Shown: in pieces, positions 44,960 to 55,209 of the stretch
How the letters are laid out: every line of letters begins with the position of its first letter
How positions within the stretch are numbered: the first letter of the stretch is position 1
NCBI GenBank assembly: GCA_023052935.1
Contig: JAJSOM010000037.1
Coordinates: 1-64,000 of the forward strand
Source: Piezodorus guildinii
Lineage: Eukaryota > Arthropoda > Insecta > Hemiptera > Pentatomidae
Length of the DNA stretch: 64,000 nt
Reading direction: 5' to 3'
Translations under genes and position numbers: made by a program
The notes under the pieces: generated by a model
Told to the model about the DNA's origin: nothing
Databases searched by the model: none
What the model saw: the letters and a program-made list of their open reading frames with translations, nothing else

Positions 44960-45585
44960 TTTTATTTATCCTAAAAAATAACTGGTAATAATTAAAGGTG
45001 TATAAACGTAAAATTATAATTTTTTTTTTTTTTGTTTTACAATTAATAGCGGTGTTCTAACTCTAAAACTCTATAGATTTTTTTCATCGAAAATAACGGA
45101 ATTACTAGCATATATATAGCCAAGTTTCCAATTTTTTTTTTTTTTTTTTTTTTTTAATTTCTGTTTCTTGAACCTAAAACTCAATACAATTATATTTATA
45201 AAAAATAACTTAGGTATAGGCGTGTTTATGGGTAAAATTTTAATTTTTTTTCTTTTCTTTTCTTAAAATTTTTCGCGATTTCACGGTTAAAACCTCTAAT
45301 AATTTTTTTCTCTATCTTCAAAAACAACTAAGGTATTAAATTAAATCACTTTTAATCGGCCGCTAATTCAAAAAAAATAACCATCTGATATCAACGTCTA
45401 GGTGTTAGGATCATCGTTGCATGGACTAGTATTTTTGTAGTAAATTAAAAAAATAAATAAATAAAAAATAAATAAATAAAAAATAAATAAATAAAAAATA
45501 AAATAAATAATAAAAAAAAAATTAATTAAAAAAAAATGGCGCAGTAGTTTCTGAGAAATGCCGCGGGCAGCGGACAAACGAATTT
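44960..45585 (-). repeat. Family C element (C4)
   Basis: Sub-units with AAAAAATAACT occur near 44970, 45090 and 45205. CTCTATCTTCAAAAACAACT AAGG, TTAATCGGCCGCTAATTC, CTGATATCAACGTCTAGGTG and CATCGTTGCATGGACTAGTA follow. An (AAATAAATAA)n tract sits at 45445-45530, and it closes GCAGTAGTTTCTGAGAAATG. Confidence 0.7.
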
Positions 45586-46499
45586 TTTTTTGTATTTGTT
45601 CTTCAGATTCAACGTATTTGAAAATGTAAGCCTCAAATTATGAGTGTTTTTCATTTATTTATTTTTTCGATCCTATACGAAGGTTCATTATTAAAAATAA
45701 TAAACGAAAACATTACAAAAAAAAAGTTACCTCCTTGCACTGTCGTTGACCTAGGGTTTTCAAGAGAGATGGTGAGAGAAGAGAGTGAGAAAGAGATGCT
45801 ATTTCGGTCTTGAGTTATTCCTTCAGTCGACAGCTGAGATGAATCGAAGGCCCCCCTCCACTGTCAATTTATCACTCCTTTATTACTACCCATTTTTTAA
45901 AAACAATGCAAATTGAGATGAGCTCGAGGAAAGTAAGGCTACACTTTTAAAAATATGGAGGCAGTTTAAGTGGAAGTATATGGCTCGGCTGTGAGTTAAG
46001 GAACCATTACTGAAGGGTTAGGGAGTTTAAATGGATGGTTCTTGGTAGGCTAACCATATCCAGGTCAGTTGCCGAGGTAGAGTACGCAATACTCCACCGT
46101 GATAGCGTTAGCTGTGAAAGTTGTAGTATGGCAGTAGTGGCTATGGAAAATGAAATAAAAAATAATTATTATTTTCGGAAATTTCGTCCCCTAAAAATAA
46201 TTTACAGTGAACAGAGGAAGTACAATTTGTCTGGCTCCATTAAATACATAATTATTTGGTTAAGTAATTATAGAAGGTAATATAAATGAAAGATACAAAT
46301 AAAAACTGATAACATCAAAAAAGTTTAGTTCAATATCATCAAATTCTAGATTTATCACATATTTGCGGATAATTAATTTTTGAGGATATGGATGAATAAT
46401 CGGTGTTTGAAAGTGGTTAGCGATGACACTATTCGGACGGAGATGGGCAATGAGCTCCATAGTATGGTAGCATGGATGATACAAGACTTTCCAAAGGAT
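45586..46499. other. Unannotated stretch
   Basis: No gene recognised. 46370-46490 could be a LINE fragment in reverse, but the similarity is too weak to call. Confidence 0.3.
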
Positions 46500-47396
46500 G
46501 TTTTTACTTTCACTTACTATATATAGTAAGGGGAATATTGCGATCGTGAAAATTTTCGAATTCCAGTTTTCAACGGAAATACACGTTTTAGGGTCCCCTG
46601 AGTCCAAATAACCAAGTCCCGCAAAAAGGTCTGTGTGTGTGTGGTAATTCCCGAGCAGAAACGGTAAGTCCTATGAAACTGAAATTTCATATTTAAGATA
46701 ACTATACGCCCGAGACGTGACAAAACTTTTTTCATCAAAATGAGCCTACCAGAAGAGGCACTTCATACCGTGCATTTTGCACCTTTTTTCGATTTTCTCA
46801 AAAACGGTTCTGACGATTTTGATTAAACTTGCTATATCGATGTAAAACTTAATGCGCTTTAATATCATGTAGGTTTTATTCTGATTAAAATGGTCTGACA
46901 GGACTTAAATGCCGATATTTTAAATATTCTTCCCCTAAAGTACTTTTAATTTTGTAGATTCAATAATAATAACTAGATTATCTTGTTAAGGCTGATGAAA
47001 AACAGATATATACATAAATTGAATAAATTCGATACCCAACTAAAGGAGAAAACAGAAAAATACTTTTTTAATGCAATTTTTCGTTTTTGAGCATAAGAGC
47101 AGTAATATACATGTATGATATACCGATGGAAAGCTAAAGATTTTAGAAAAAATATCGTCTCATACACAAGCTTTTAGAAGTTAATAGAGAGTGATGAGAA
47201 GAAGATAAAACTAACTGATTATTTTAGATAATAATATAATACATTTTTTAATGAAAAACATGTTTCTATATAAATTCAATTTGATTAATTCCTTAATAGT
47301 TTCACGTATTTTTATCTCTAACTGTATTTGAAAATTCTTTCATTGATTTTAAAAATCGAGGTAAGTGAAAGTCGTGTGTTGCCCGCACCAGATTTT
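46500..47396 (+). repeat. Family A element, full length (copy A15)
   Basis: Left end ACTTTCACTTACTATATATA; right end GAGGTAAGTGAAAGTCGTGT followed by TTGCCCGCACCAGATTTTTT. All internal landmarks are present in order, including CGTTTTAGGGTCCCCTGAGT, ACTATACGCCCGAGACGTG, GGTCTGACAGGACTTAAATG, GATATACCGATGGAAAGC and GAGAGTGATGAGAAGA. About 0.9 kb; the best reference copy in the window. Confidence 0.85.
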
Positions 47397-47754
47397 TTTT
47401 TTTTTATAAACTATTATAGCTCTTAAACAGTAGGTCCTAGTGATAAATGTATAGAAAAATATTTCTATATTTAAAAAAAATAAAGAATCTCTGTTAAGGA
47501 AACTGTCGAAAAATTTTAATGTGAGCAGCACCACCAGAGGTAGAGCTTGTCAAAAAAGCCTCAACACTTATTGAGTATTTATGTTGTTGAAACATAATGT
47601 AGGCAAAATGTGACTTTTTTTATTCATAGCAAAGTATAAAGTGCAACTATCTCCATGAAATCTGTTATAAGGTAACTATCGGATAATTTTGATTCCAGCA
47701 ACACCTTGTTTATTTTGTTACCTCAAGGTGGCTCTTGAGTGGTGAGAATTTTAG
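47397..47754. other. Unannotated stretch with a diverged direct repeat
   Basis: AACTGTCGAAAAATTTTAAT GTGAGCAGCACC near 47500 and AACTATCGGATAATTTTGAT TCCAGCAACACC near 47672 look like an old duplication. No gene. Confidence 0.35.
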
Positions 47755-48480
47755 GGTTATGGTTGAAGATACGTAGAACCCGAAAAAAGAATAAAAAAAA
47801 ATGTTTGTCCTCCGTCCACCGCATTAAGATTTAATTCAATAACTCAGTTTTTTTTTAATGATAGAGAAAAAATTAAAAAGTTTTTCTATCTATCTATCTA
47901 TCTATCTATCGGCGCTATGGTCCTTGTAGGACCTTGGCCTCCTCAACAATCCTCCTCCATTCTAACCTGTCTTCGGCAGCTCTTCTCCATCCGTTGACTC
48001 CTAACGACCGAAGGTCCTCCTCTACGTCCTGCAGCCAACGAAGTCTAGGTCTGCCCCTGCTCCTCTTTCCACCAGGGTGTCCCTCCATCATCATTGTAGG
48101 CAGCCTCCTACTTTCCATTCTCTGTACATGCCCCAGCCATCTTATTCTGGCACTCTTGATCTTGGCAACTATATCAGGTGTTTGATACAAAGTGTTAAAA
48201 AGTGTTTAGAAACCGAAAAAACGCGAATAATTATAAAAAAGAGAAAAAATTGAAAATTTACCTATAATTACGCCATAACTCAGTTATTTTTGATGATAGA
48301 GAAAAATGTGTAAATAGTTTTAGAATCAGTAAACAAGAAACAATTTAGCAATAGAAGAAAAAAAAAATAATAATAAAATCTTGGCCATATATACGCATGT
48401 AACTCAGTTATTTTTGAAGATAAAGACAAAATTTATTAGTGTTTTAAAAAAAAAAAAACGAATAATAAAAAATTTCTGAA
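47755..48480 (+). repeat. Family C element (C5), interrupted by a LINE
   Basis: TACGTAGAACCCGAAAAAAG, TTTAATTCAATAACTCAGTT and, after the insert, AACCGAAAAAACGCGAATAA, CATAACTCAGTTATTTTTGA and CATGTAACTCAGTTATTTTT. The insert at 47886-48194 splits a sub-unit. Confidence 0.7.
47886..48194 (-). mobile_element. RTE-like LINE 3' end with (ATAG)n tail
   Basis: The minus-strand open frame encodes IVAKIKSARIRWLGHVQRME, RSRGRPRLRWLQDVEEDLRS, LGVNGWRRAAEDRLEWRRIV and EEAKVLQGP: the classical C-terminus of RTE/BovB-type reverse transcriptases. The tail is (CTAT)n at 47886-47909 on the plus strand. An imperfect TSD, TTAAAAAGTTTTT / TTAAAAAGTGTTT, lies at 47873-47885 and 48195-48207. The frame is open to its end, suggesting a fairly recent event. 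Confidence 0.88.
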
Positions 48481-49274
48481 AGGAATATAAAATAAAATTA
48501 ATTTCATTAGTACTGCATTTAATGTGAAGGATTATAATTATTTTAGTGATTTGACATTTTGTGAATAAAGAAGATCTTGTTAAAGACTATGAAACTGTCA
48601 ATGTAAATTCAGAGAAAGGTAATAAATAAGAACAGTTAAGAATTACTTTTATATGTAAACCTGTATTAAAAAGTTCTATCATTATATTTTAATATTTATT
48701 TATTCTTGGAAGTCGTGTTTGTTATGTCCTTTTGTTTCTCAAAGATGTTGTACAGTACTATATTTAGTTTGAGGTTTTTGTTATCAGCTTAGGTTTGATG
48801 ATTAAAGAAAAATAAAAAAACCTTCGGTTTTTTATTTTTATTTCCACAGAGGTTAGGTGAATGCTGTGTATCGAGAATACTGGGAGGAATAGAAATATTT
48901 TAGAATCATTTCAAATATAACAGTTTCCGGACTATGAGCAAAAACGTTTCTTAGAAGGGCTATACAAAAAATAGACCCCTCCGCTGCTTGTGCCGGGATA
49001 GAGGAATGTACCAGGGGGGTCTTAGCTCGGAGAGGATAGGAAGCGGAAGTCCAACCACGGACAGAGGTCGGGGGTCAAGCCAGGGAACAATTATGCAGAT
49101 ATGTCCAAAGGTACCCTTAAGTTATATTATGTGGTAAATAGAACCTCAGAATTCTCGATAATAACAATGCCTCACTGTACCATGTTTCTATGTGTAATAC
49201 TAAGTGCTATTTTATAAATAAATGTATATTTTTAGTTAATTACTTCCTTAAATACTATTTCCCTTTATGCCACC
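48481..49274. other. Unannotated stretch
   Basis: No gene or repeat recognised. A GC-richer block at about 48975-49110 has no readable frame. Confidence 0.35.
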
Positions 49275-49293
49275 GAACATAGTAATATATATG

Positions 49294-49368
<75 letters not shown>
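49275..49368. repeat. (TA)n microsatellite
   Basis: About 45 TA units with two small interruptions. Confidence 0.96.
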
Positions 49369-49369
<1 letters not shown>

Positions 49370-49375
49370 TCATTT

Positions 49376-49696
49376 ACTAACTATATTTAGCGAATTGCAC
49401 TCCGTCTTCTACTAGAGAATAGCCAGAGGATTGCCTTAGGAGCCGGAAGGTAATCCCGTAACCGGAATGAACAAGTTGTCGGAAAATGGTCTGAAACAAT
49501 TTCCAGCAAAGTGGGCCCCCTTCCTAAAATCCGCAGGGAACCGATAGAGAGTAACTTTCCCTGCTCGGTTAGTAACTGTCCCCTAATGCTCTTTTCGTCC
49601 ATTTGCTTCTTCGTCTTATATACTTCACTATGTACATACTTACATAGAATGTGGTCCTTAAATTTAATACCTTATTAATGTATTATGTTTTTTTTT
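49376..49696. other. Unannotated stretch
   Basis: The minus-strand 71-residue frame at 49387-49602 is not recognised. Confidence 0.3.
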
Positions 49697-50041
49697 TTGC
49701 TTTTACTTACCTGTATATGAAATATGTAGCAATATATAAGATCGTGATCTTGAAAATTATTGAATTCAACCTTTCATCGGAAATTCACGTTTAATGGTCT
49801 TTTAAGTCCAAATGACAAGTCTCACAAATGACAAACCTCGCAAAAATAGTCTGACAGGGCTTCAATGCCGAATTTTTAAATTGTATCCCTCTAAATTACC
49901 TTTAATTTTGTAGATTATAAAATAAATAATTACATCGTATAAATATCATTGATAAAATAAAAGATTAATATATAAATTGAACGAATTCGACATCTAACGA
50001 AAGGAGAAAACGGTAAAAGTATTTTTCTTTACAATTTTTGT
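49697..50041 (+). repeat. Family A, internally deleted (A16)
   Basis: Left end CTTTTACTTACCTGTATATG. At about 49845 it jumps from CCTCGCAAAAATAG to TCTGACAGGGCTTCAATGCC, losing roughly 300 bp, and ends inside the element where A17 begins. Confidence 0.7.
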
Positions 50042-50674
50042 GTTTTTTACTTTCACTTAGCTATTTATGAAATACATATTAAGAGAAAGTATTGCGACCG
50101 TGAAAATTTTCGAATTCCGGTTTTCAACGGAAATACACGTTTTAGGGTCCTCTGAGTCCAAATAACCAAGTCCCACAAAAAGGTCTGTGTCCGTGTGTGT
50201 GTGTGTGGTAAGTCTACCGCGAAAACGATAAATTGTATAAAACTGAAATTTCATATTTATGAGAACTTTATGCCCGAGATGTTAGAGTAACTTTTTGATC
50301 AAAATTAGCTTACCAGAAGAGCCACATCATACTATGCATTTTGCACCTTTTTTCGATTTTTTCTAAAACGGTTACAACGAATTTGATTAAATTCGCTATA
50401 TCGATGGAAAATTAAATGGGCTTTAATATCATGTAGGTTTCATTCTGATTAAAATGGTCTGACAGGGCTTAAATGCCGATATTTTAAACTTTCTTCAGCT
50501 AAAGTGCCTTTAATTTTGTCGATTCTATAAAAATAACTATATTATCTTGTTACCACTGATGTATAACAGGTAAATATATAAATTAAATGAATTCGATACT
50601 CAACTAAAGGAGAAAACAGAAAAAAACAATTTTTTTAATGCAATTTTTTATTATTGAACATAAGAGCAGTAATA
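50042..50674 (+). repeat. Family A left two-thirds (A17)
   Basis: ACTTTCACTTAGCTATTTAT, ATTGCGACCGTGAAAATTTT, CGTTTTAGGGTCCTCTGAGT, TTATGCCCGAGATGTTAGAG and GGTCTGACAGGGCTTAAATG, to ACATAAGAGCAGTAATAATA. There it joins A18 in the same orientation. Confidence 0.8.
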
Positions 50675-50960
50675 ATACGCATTTTGCACCTTTTCGCGAT
50701 TTTGATTAAACTCGTTATATGGATGTAAAATTTAAAGGGCTTTAACATAATTTAGGTTATATTCTGATATAAATAATCTGACAGAGCTTAAATGCCGAAT
50801 TCTTTTCTTCTTCTAAAATACCTTTAATTTTGTAGATTCTATAAAATTAATCATATAAACTTGTTATTATTGATAAGAAACAGGTAAATGTATAACTTGA
50901 ACGAATTCTATATCCAACTAATGAAGAAAAATGCAAAACTATTTTTTTTAATGCAATATT
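50675..50960 (+). repeat. Family A internal segment (A18)
   Basis: Restarts at GCATTTTGCACCTTTTCGCG and repeats ATAATCTGACAGAGCTTAAA through AATGCAATATTTAACG. A16-A18 form a direct head-to-tail run of incomplete copies. Confidence 0.7.
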
Positions 50961-50984
50961 TAACGATATATATATTTAAAGTTC

Positions 50985-51073
50985 GAATGATTATTCGCTT
51001 ATCCACACCGATTAATCCGAATGATTATAATGATCGAATGATCCGATAATCGTCATTCGATTATGCCCACTCC
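50985..51073 (-). mobile_element. hAT-like MITE end (H3)
   Basis: CATTCGATTATGCCCAC at 51054-51070 is identical to 63398-63414. It is preceded by clustered CGAATGAT / GATAATCG motifs. In reverse it starts GTGGGCATAATCGAATG, a hAT-like GTGGGCA terminus. Confidence 0.5.
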
Positions 51074-51439
51074 TTATACCATATAGGCTTCAGGTATTTC
51101 CCTAAGCTATGCCGATGCCGCCATGGACTAAATGACATGTCATCTTATGCTAGGACCCAGAAAGGGCAGGTTAGGATGTTAGGAAATGATCAAAGGGCTA
51201 ATACGCTGTTTGGGCCCCTATAATCTCCCTTTTGGTCGCCTTTATACTGCACCCACAGGCTTCTGCTTTATTAACAATTATGTAACCTTTATTACAGGCC
51301 TATGGTTGAACATTCATCCTAACTTTGTGGTAATTGCAATTACTTTAAAACTTAGGTATTTATCTTCTGTGTATATAAAAGCAATAACTTACGTTCTAGA
51401 TCAATAGTTCCCAATAACATGGCGGGGGGAGAGGGAGAG
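51074..51439. other. Unannotated stretch
   Basis: The plus-strand 73-residue frame at 51186-51407 is not recognised. Nothing else seen. Confidence 0.3.
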
Positions 51440-51703
51440 GTTACCCGTGACAGGGTGGTTAGCATAACAGCCTTCTATGCCATTGGTCCCGGGTTCAAAC
51501 CCGCAGGTGGTCCTAGGATTTTTTAATGGAGTAAAAAGTTATGCTGTCCTTCGGAGGGGACCTAAAAGCTGGTCCTGAGCCTGTGCGATGTCAGGTACTC
51601 GTTAAAGATCCCTATCCTAATAAAACCTGGATAGGCAAAATTTAGGACCCCATCTTAGCATCGTCTGATCAGGAACGTTAAATAAATAAACAAACAAAAC
51701 AAC
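51440..51703 (+). mobile_element. tRNA-derived SINE (SINE-2), reference copy
   Basis: The head has an A box (GGGTGGTTAGCATAACAGCC) and a B box (GGTCCCGGGTTCAAACCC) near 51487-51504, as in RNA polymerase III promoters. The body contains GTCCTTCGGAGGGGACCTAA, CAGGTACTCGTTAAAGATCC and CTGGATAGGCAAAATTTAGG. It ends AACGTTAAATAAATAAACAA. Other copies: 8940-9040, 17258-17420, 38945-39175. Confidence 0.88.
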
Positions 51704-51704
51704 A

Positions 51705-51790
51705 ATTTATATTCATCTCTTAATTTTTTAAAATTGATTTTAGTTACGGAGGTATGTGAAAGTCGTGTGTGATGCGGGCACTAGATTTTT
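51705..51790 (+). repeat. Family A right end (A19)
   Basis: AAAATTGATTTTAGTTACGG AGGTATGTGAAAGTCGTGTG followed by GCGGGCACTAGATTTTT. Confidence 0.6.
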
Positions 51791-52515
51791 AAAAATTAAT
51801 TCGATTTGAAATAGAATAATTTTTACAACAAACATATTTTTGTTTCTTTACTACAGTCAGATAATTTAAATAAAATGTATTTTTTGCTCACAAATTTTTC
51901 GATATTTTTACGCGACTGACCCGTTATATTTTGCAGAGTCCAATGTTTTAATGTTTAGTTTTACCTAAAAATGAATCATCGAAATTGGTGAGACATATTT
52001 GGGACAATCTCCTTTGCTAGTTCAATTATAGAATGTTTTAGTGTTTGTTTGGTAGGTGTTGAAGTAACCTAAAACTGCGAAGCTTTAAATCGAAATCAAG
52101 AGTTACATTAAAATAAATCATGAGCACTATCAACATTAATTTTCAATTAGAAGGTAGGTGAAAGTTGTGTAATGACCGCACCAGATTTTTTTATATCGCA
52201 AGTAATAAAAATTTATCTTATCCCGAGGCTGACCCGCTTTGGAAAAAAGGATGAAGTGGGGCAGAATCCCCCGTTGGCCCAACTCCAGGCCATTGTTCTT
52301 TAAACAAAGAAGGTCCTGGGTCCATTTTCTTTTCAGACATCGTAGAGGGATCATCACGATTACCGGGGTCTATTGTGGAAAAGTATAGGAGCGGCCGTTA
52401 TTGGCACAATCGGAATTATATTTATTACTATACATAATGATTACTTTTTCTTCTATAGATAAATATAGGCAAAGTAGGACGATCGGATTTGGGGTAGCCT
52501 TAAAAATGTAATTCG
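51791..52515. other. Mostly unannotated; a family A right end at 52125-52185
   Basis: AATTAGAAGGTAGGTGAAAG TTGTGTAATGACCGCACCAG is a family A right end. The minus-strand segment 52260-52350 (KRKWTQDLLCLKNNGLELGQ) recalls a LINE C-terminus but is too short to call. Confidence 0.4.
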
Positions 52516-53369
52516 TTTTTATTTTCACTTACCTATATATGAAATATATAGGTATATGAAAGTATTGCGATCGTGAAAATTTTCGAATTCAAGTTTTCGA
52601 CGGAAATACACGTTTTAGGGTCTCCTGATTCCAATTGACCAAGTCCCGCGAAAAGGTCTGTGTGTGTGGGTGTCCGTGTGTGGTTACTCCGGAGCAAAAA
52701 CGAAAAGTCCTATGAAACTGAAAGTTCATATTTAAGGCAACTATACGCCCGAGATGTTACAGCAACTTTTTCATCAAAATCACCTAACCAGAAGAGCAAC
52801 TTTATTCCATGCGTTTTGCACCTTTTTACGATTTTCTCAATAACAAAAGTAACAATTTTCATTAAGCTCTATATATCGATGCGAAATTTGATGTGCTTTA
52901 ATATCAAGTAAGTTTTTTTCTGATTGAAAATGTCTGACAGGGCTTAAATGCCAATATTTTAAATTTTCTTCCTCTAAAAAACTTTTAAATTCGTAGTTTC
53001 AAAAAAAATTCCATATCATCTTCTTAGCATTGATTAAGAACGGTTAAATATACAATATGAACAAATATGATAACTTACTTGATAAGAAAAGAGGAAAAAT
53101 ATTTTTTTAGGTATTTTTTTCATTTTTCCAACCCTCAGAATAGTAATATATATGTAAATATATACCGTTGGAAAGCTGAAGATTTTAGGGAAAATATTAT
53201 TTTATTCAATCTAAATCATTCGTTTCTAAAGAAACTGAATAAACTTATTATTTAAATTACCATTAAACTTCTTATAACTTTATTTATTTTTTTAAAGTTT
53301 ATTTAATAGTTCTTAAATTGATTTTAACTGCCGAAATAAGTGAAAATCGTACGTTGCTCAAACCAGATT
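52516..53369 (+). repeat. Family A element, full length (copy A21)
   Basis: Left end ATTTTCACTTACCTATATAT; right end CGAAATAAGTGAAAATCGTA then CGTTGCTCAAACCAGATT. The internal order is complete. Length about 0.85 kb. Confidence 0.82.
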
Positions 53370-53529
53370 ATTATATCTGTAAATTCATGAATACGTCTTT
53401 CGAAGGAACTGTGCAACAATAGCTATTCAATTACTATTTTAAATTAGAAAATCTCTTACTCATCTTCTATTCGGTTGCATTGGAGGATTATCAGGAATGT
53501 AAAGATAATATAGTGCAGATTTCCCAACA

Positions 53530-54525
53530 CCTCTCTGGAAGATCCTTCAAAATAAACCACAATAGTTCCTATTCCTCCCTATTTACTCAGTCTGCTGGCG
53601 TTCCTCAAGGCAGTATCCTAGGACCCCTTCTTTACACAGTTTTTACAGATGATATCCCAACCCATCCTAACACCTCCCTTTCTACCTATGCTGATGACAC
53701 TTGTGTGTTATCAGTCAATAATGATCCTACTATTGCCTTTCAAACTCTTCAATCCCACATCCGAGACCTTGAAGTATGGTGTCAGAATTGGAGAATCAAA
53801 ATCAATTCCAACAAATCCCACCAAATTACCTTTACTCTTCGTCGTAAACCTACAACATCCTGTCCTACAGCGTCCTTTAATAATATTCCGCTAGTCCCGG
53901 CTGAACAGATTCGCTATCTAGGACTCCTACTTGACAAACGACTAACTTGGAATCCGCACACAAGACTGAAACGACAGGAAACTGCCCAACGCTTTCGCTT
54001 ACTTCAACACTTACTGGACAGACGCTCTAACCTTCCACTTAACTACAAAAGGCTCATATATATTACCATCATAAGGCCTATTTGGACGTACGGAGTTGAG
54101 CTTTGGGGCTCTACTAAACCATCAAATTCTTCCCGTATTCAATCCCTACAATCCAAAATCCTTCGAAAAATCCTCAATGCTCCTTATTTTGTCACCAACA
54201 AACTCATCCATAAAGACCTTAATGTCCCATATGTTGCTGATTTGGCCCGTATGAGGTATCATTCCTTCCATGACAAACTCCACTCTCACATTAACCCACT
54301 AGTTTCAATCCTAGCTTCCTCTACCATTCCTGACAATCCTCCGAGGCGTCTGAAAAGAAGATGGCTTCGAGACCTTCTAGTGTAGATTACCTAGTGGAGT
54401 GTTGCCAATGGGCATATTCTCTCCATGTCTTTTCATGTATATTATCTATATTATGAGCCAATTTACTTGATGTAGTCACTAATACAGTTGTAAATTTCAA
54501 TAAATTAATAAATAAAAAAAAATAA
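53530..54525 (+). mobile_element. 5'-truncated Jockey-type LINE with intact RT frame (L7)
   Basis: From the truncation point the frame is open to its natural stop (54383-54385). It reads LSGRSFKINHNSSYSSLFTQ, SAGVPQGSILGPLLYTVF, STYADDTCVLSVNNDP with the catalytic Asp pair, RYLGLLLDKRLTWNPHTRL, IRPIWTYGVELWGSTKPS and PPRRLKRRWLRDLLV. The 3' UTR is about 140 bases with an A-rich tail. TSD AGATTTCCCAACA at 53517-53529 and 54526-54538. The ATG at 53480 is in flanking DNA and not the element's own. The youngest-looking member of the L1/L6 subfamily here. Confidence 0.93.
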
Positions 54526-54587
54526 AGATTTCCCAACAAAAAAATTGCGCACTCCTTCATCCTCATACAATCATTTCAATAGCAAGG

Positions 54588-54936
54588 ACCTTTTTTTTTT
54601 TTTTTTTTATTTTATTTTTTTATTTATTTATTTATTAATTTTTTTTTATTTAACATATTTATTGAGATTTAGAACTGTATTATATACATCAAGTAAATGT
54701 GATGGACATAGTAAACTGGCATGACATGTAGTAGACCCATTGGCAGCACTCTAAAAATATTCTTAACTTTTCAGACGCCTCGGAGGGTTATCAGAAATCG
54801 AATGGAGGATAATAGGATAGAAACTAGTGGATAAGAGTGGGAATGAAGTTTTTGATGAAATGATTGATACCTGGTTCGGGCTAGTTCAGAAACATATGGA
54901 ATATTAAGGTCTTTATAGATGAGCTCATTTGTAACT
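54588..54936 (-). mobile_element. 5'-truncated Jockey-type LINE 3' end (L8)
   Basis: A poly(T)/(TATT)n start (reverse tail) is followed by 3' UTR and the reverse of the RT C-terminus (TTTTCAGACGCCTCGGAGGG; GAGCTCATTTGTAAC corresponds to VTNELI). About 12 codons near the stop are deleted. No clear TSD. Confidence 0.8.
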
Positions 54937-54944
54937 TTATATAT

Positions 54945-55059
54945 ATAATTTTACTTTCCTATACCTATATATGTAATCTACAGTAAGGGAAAGTATTGAT
55001 AATTGAGAAAATGATCAAAATTCAGTTTTCTACGGGTATGCATGATTCAATATTACAAA
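54945..55059 (+). repeat. Family A left-end remnant (A22)
   Basis: TTTACTTTCCTATACCTATA, CAGTAAGGGAAAGTATTG and CAGTTTTCTACGGGTATGCA resemble the first 100 bp of family A. Confidence 0.55.
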
Positions 55060-55209
55060 CAAGTAAACATTTTTTTTTTTTTTTTATTTATTTATTGTAA
55101 TTTACAACTGTATTAAACAACACAATAAGTAAATATGAGGAATGAAAAAAAAATGTCATGAAAATGTCTTGAGAAAGAACAACCCAGTGGTAGCACTTCA
55201 CTAACTATT

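Noticed and set aside
51440..51520. Possible tRNA gene
   Set aside because: A and B boxes are present but the acceptor stem does not close and the SINE body follows directly; three other copies exist.
54588..55059. Possible transduction between L8 and L9
   Set aside because: The intervening DNA is a family A end remnant, and the tails and TSD of L9 do not include L8, so they are independent insertions.
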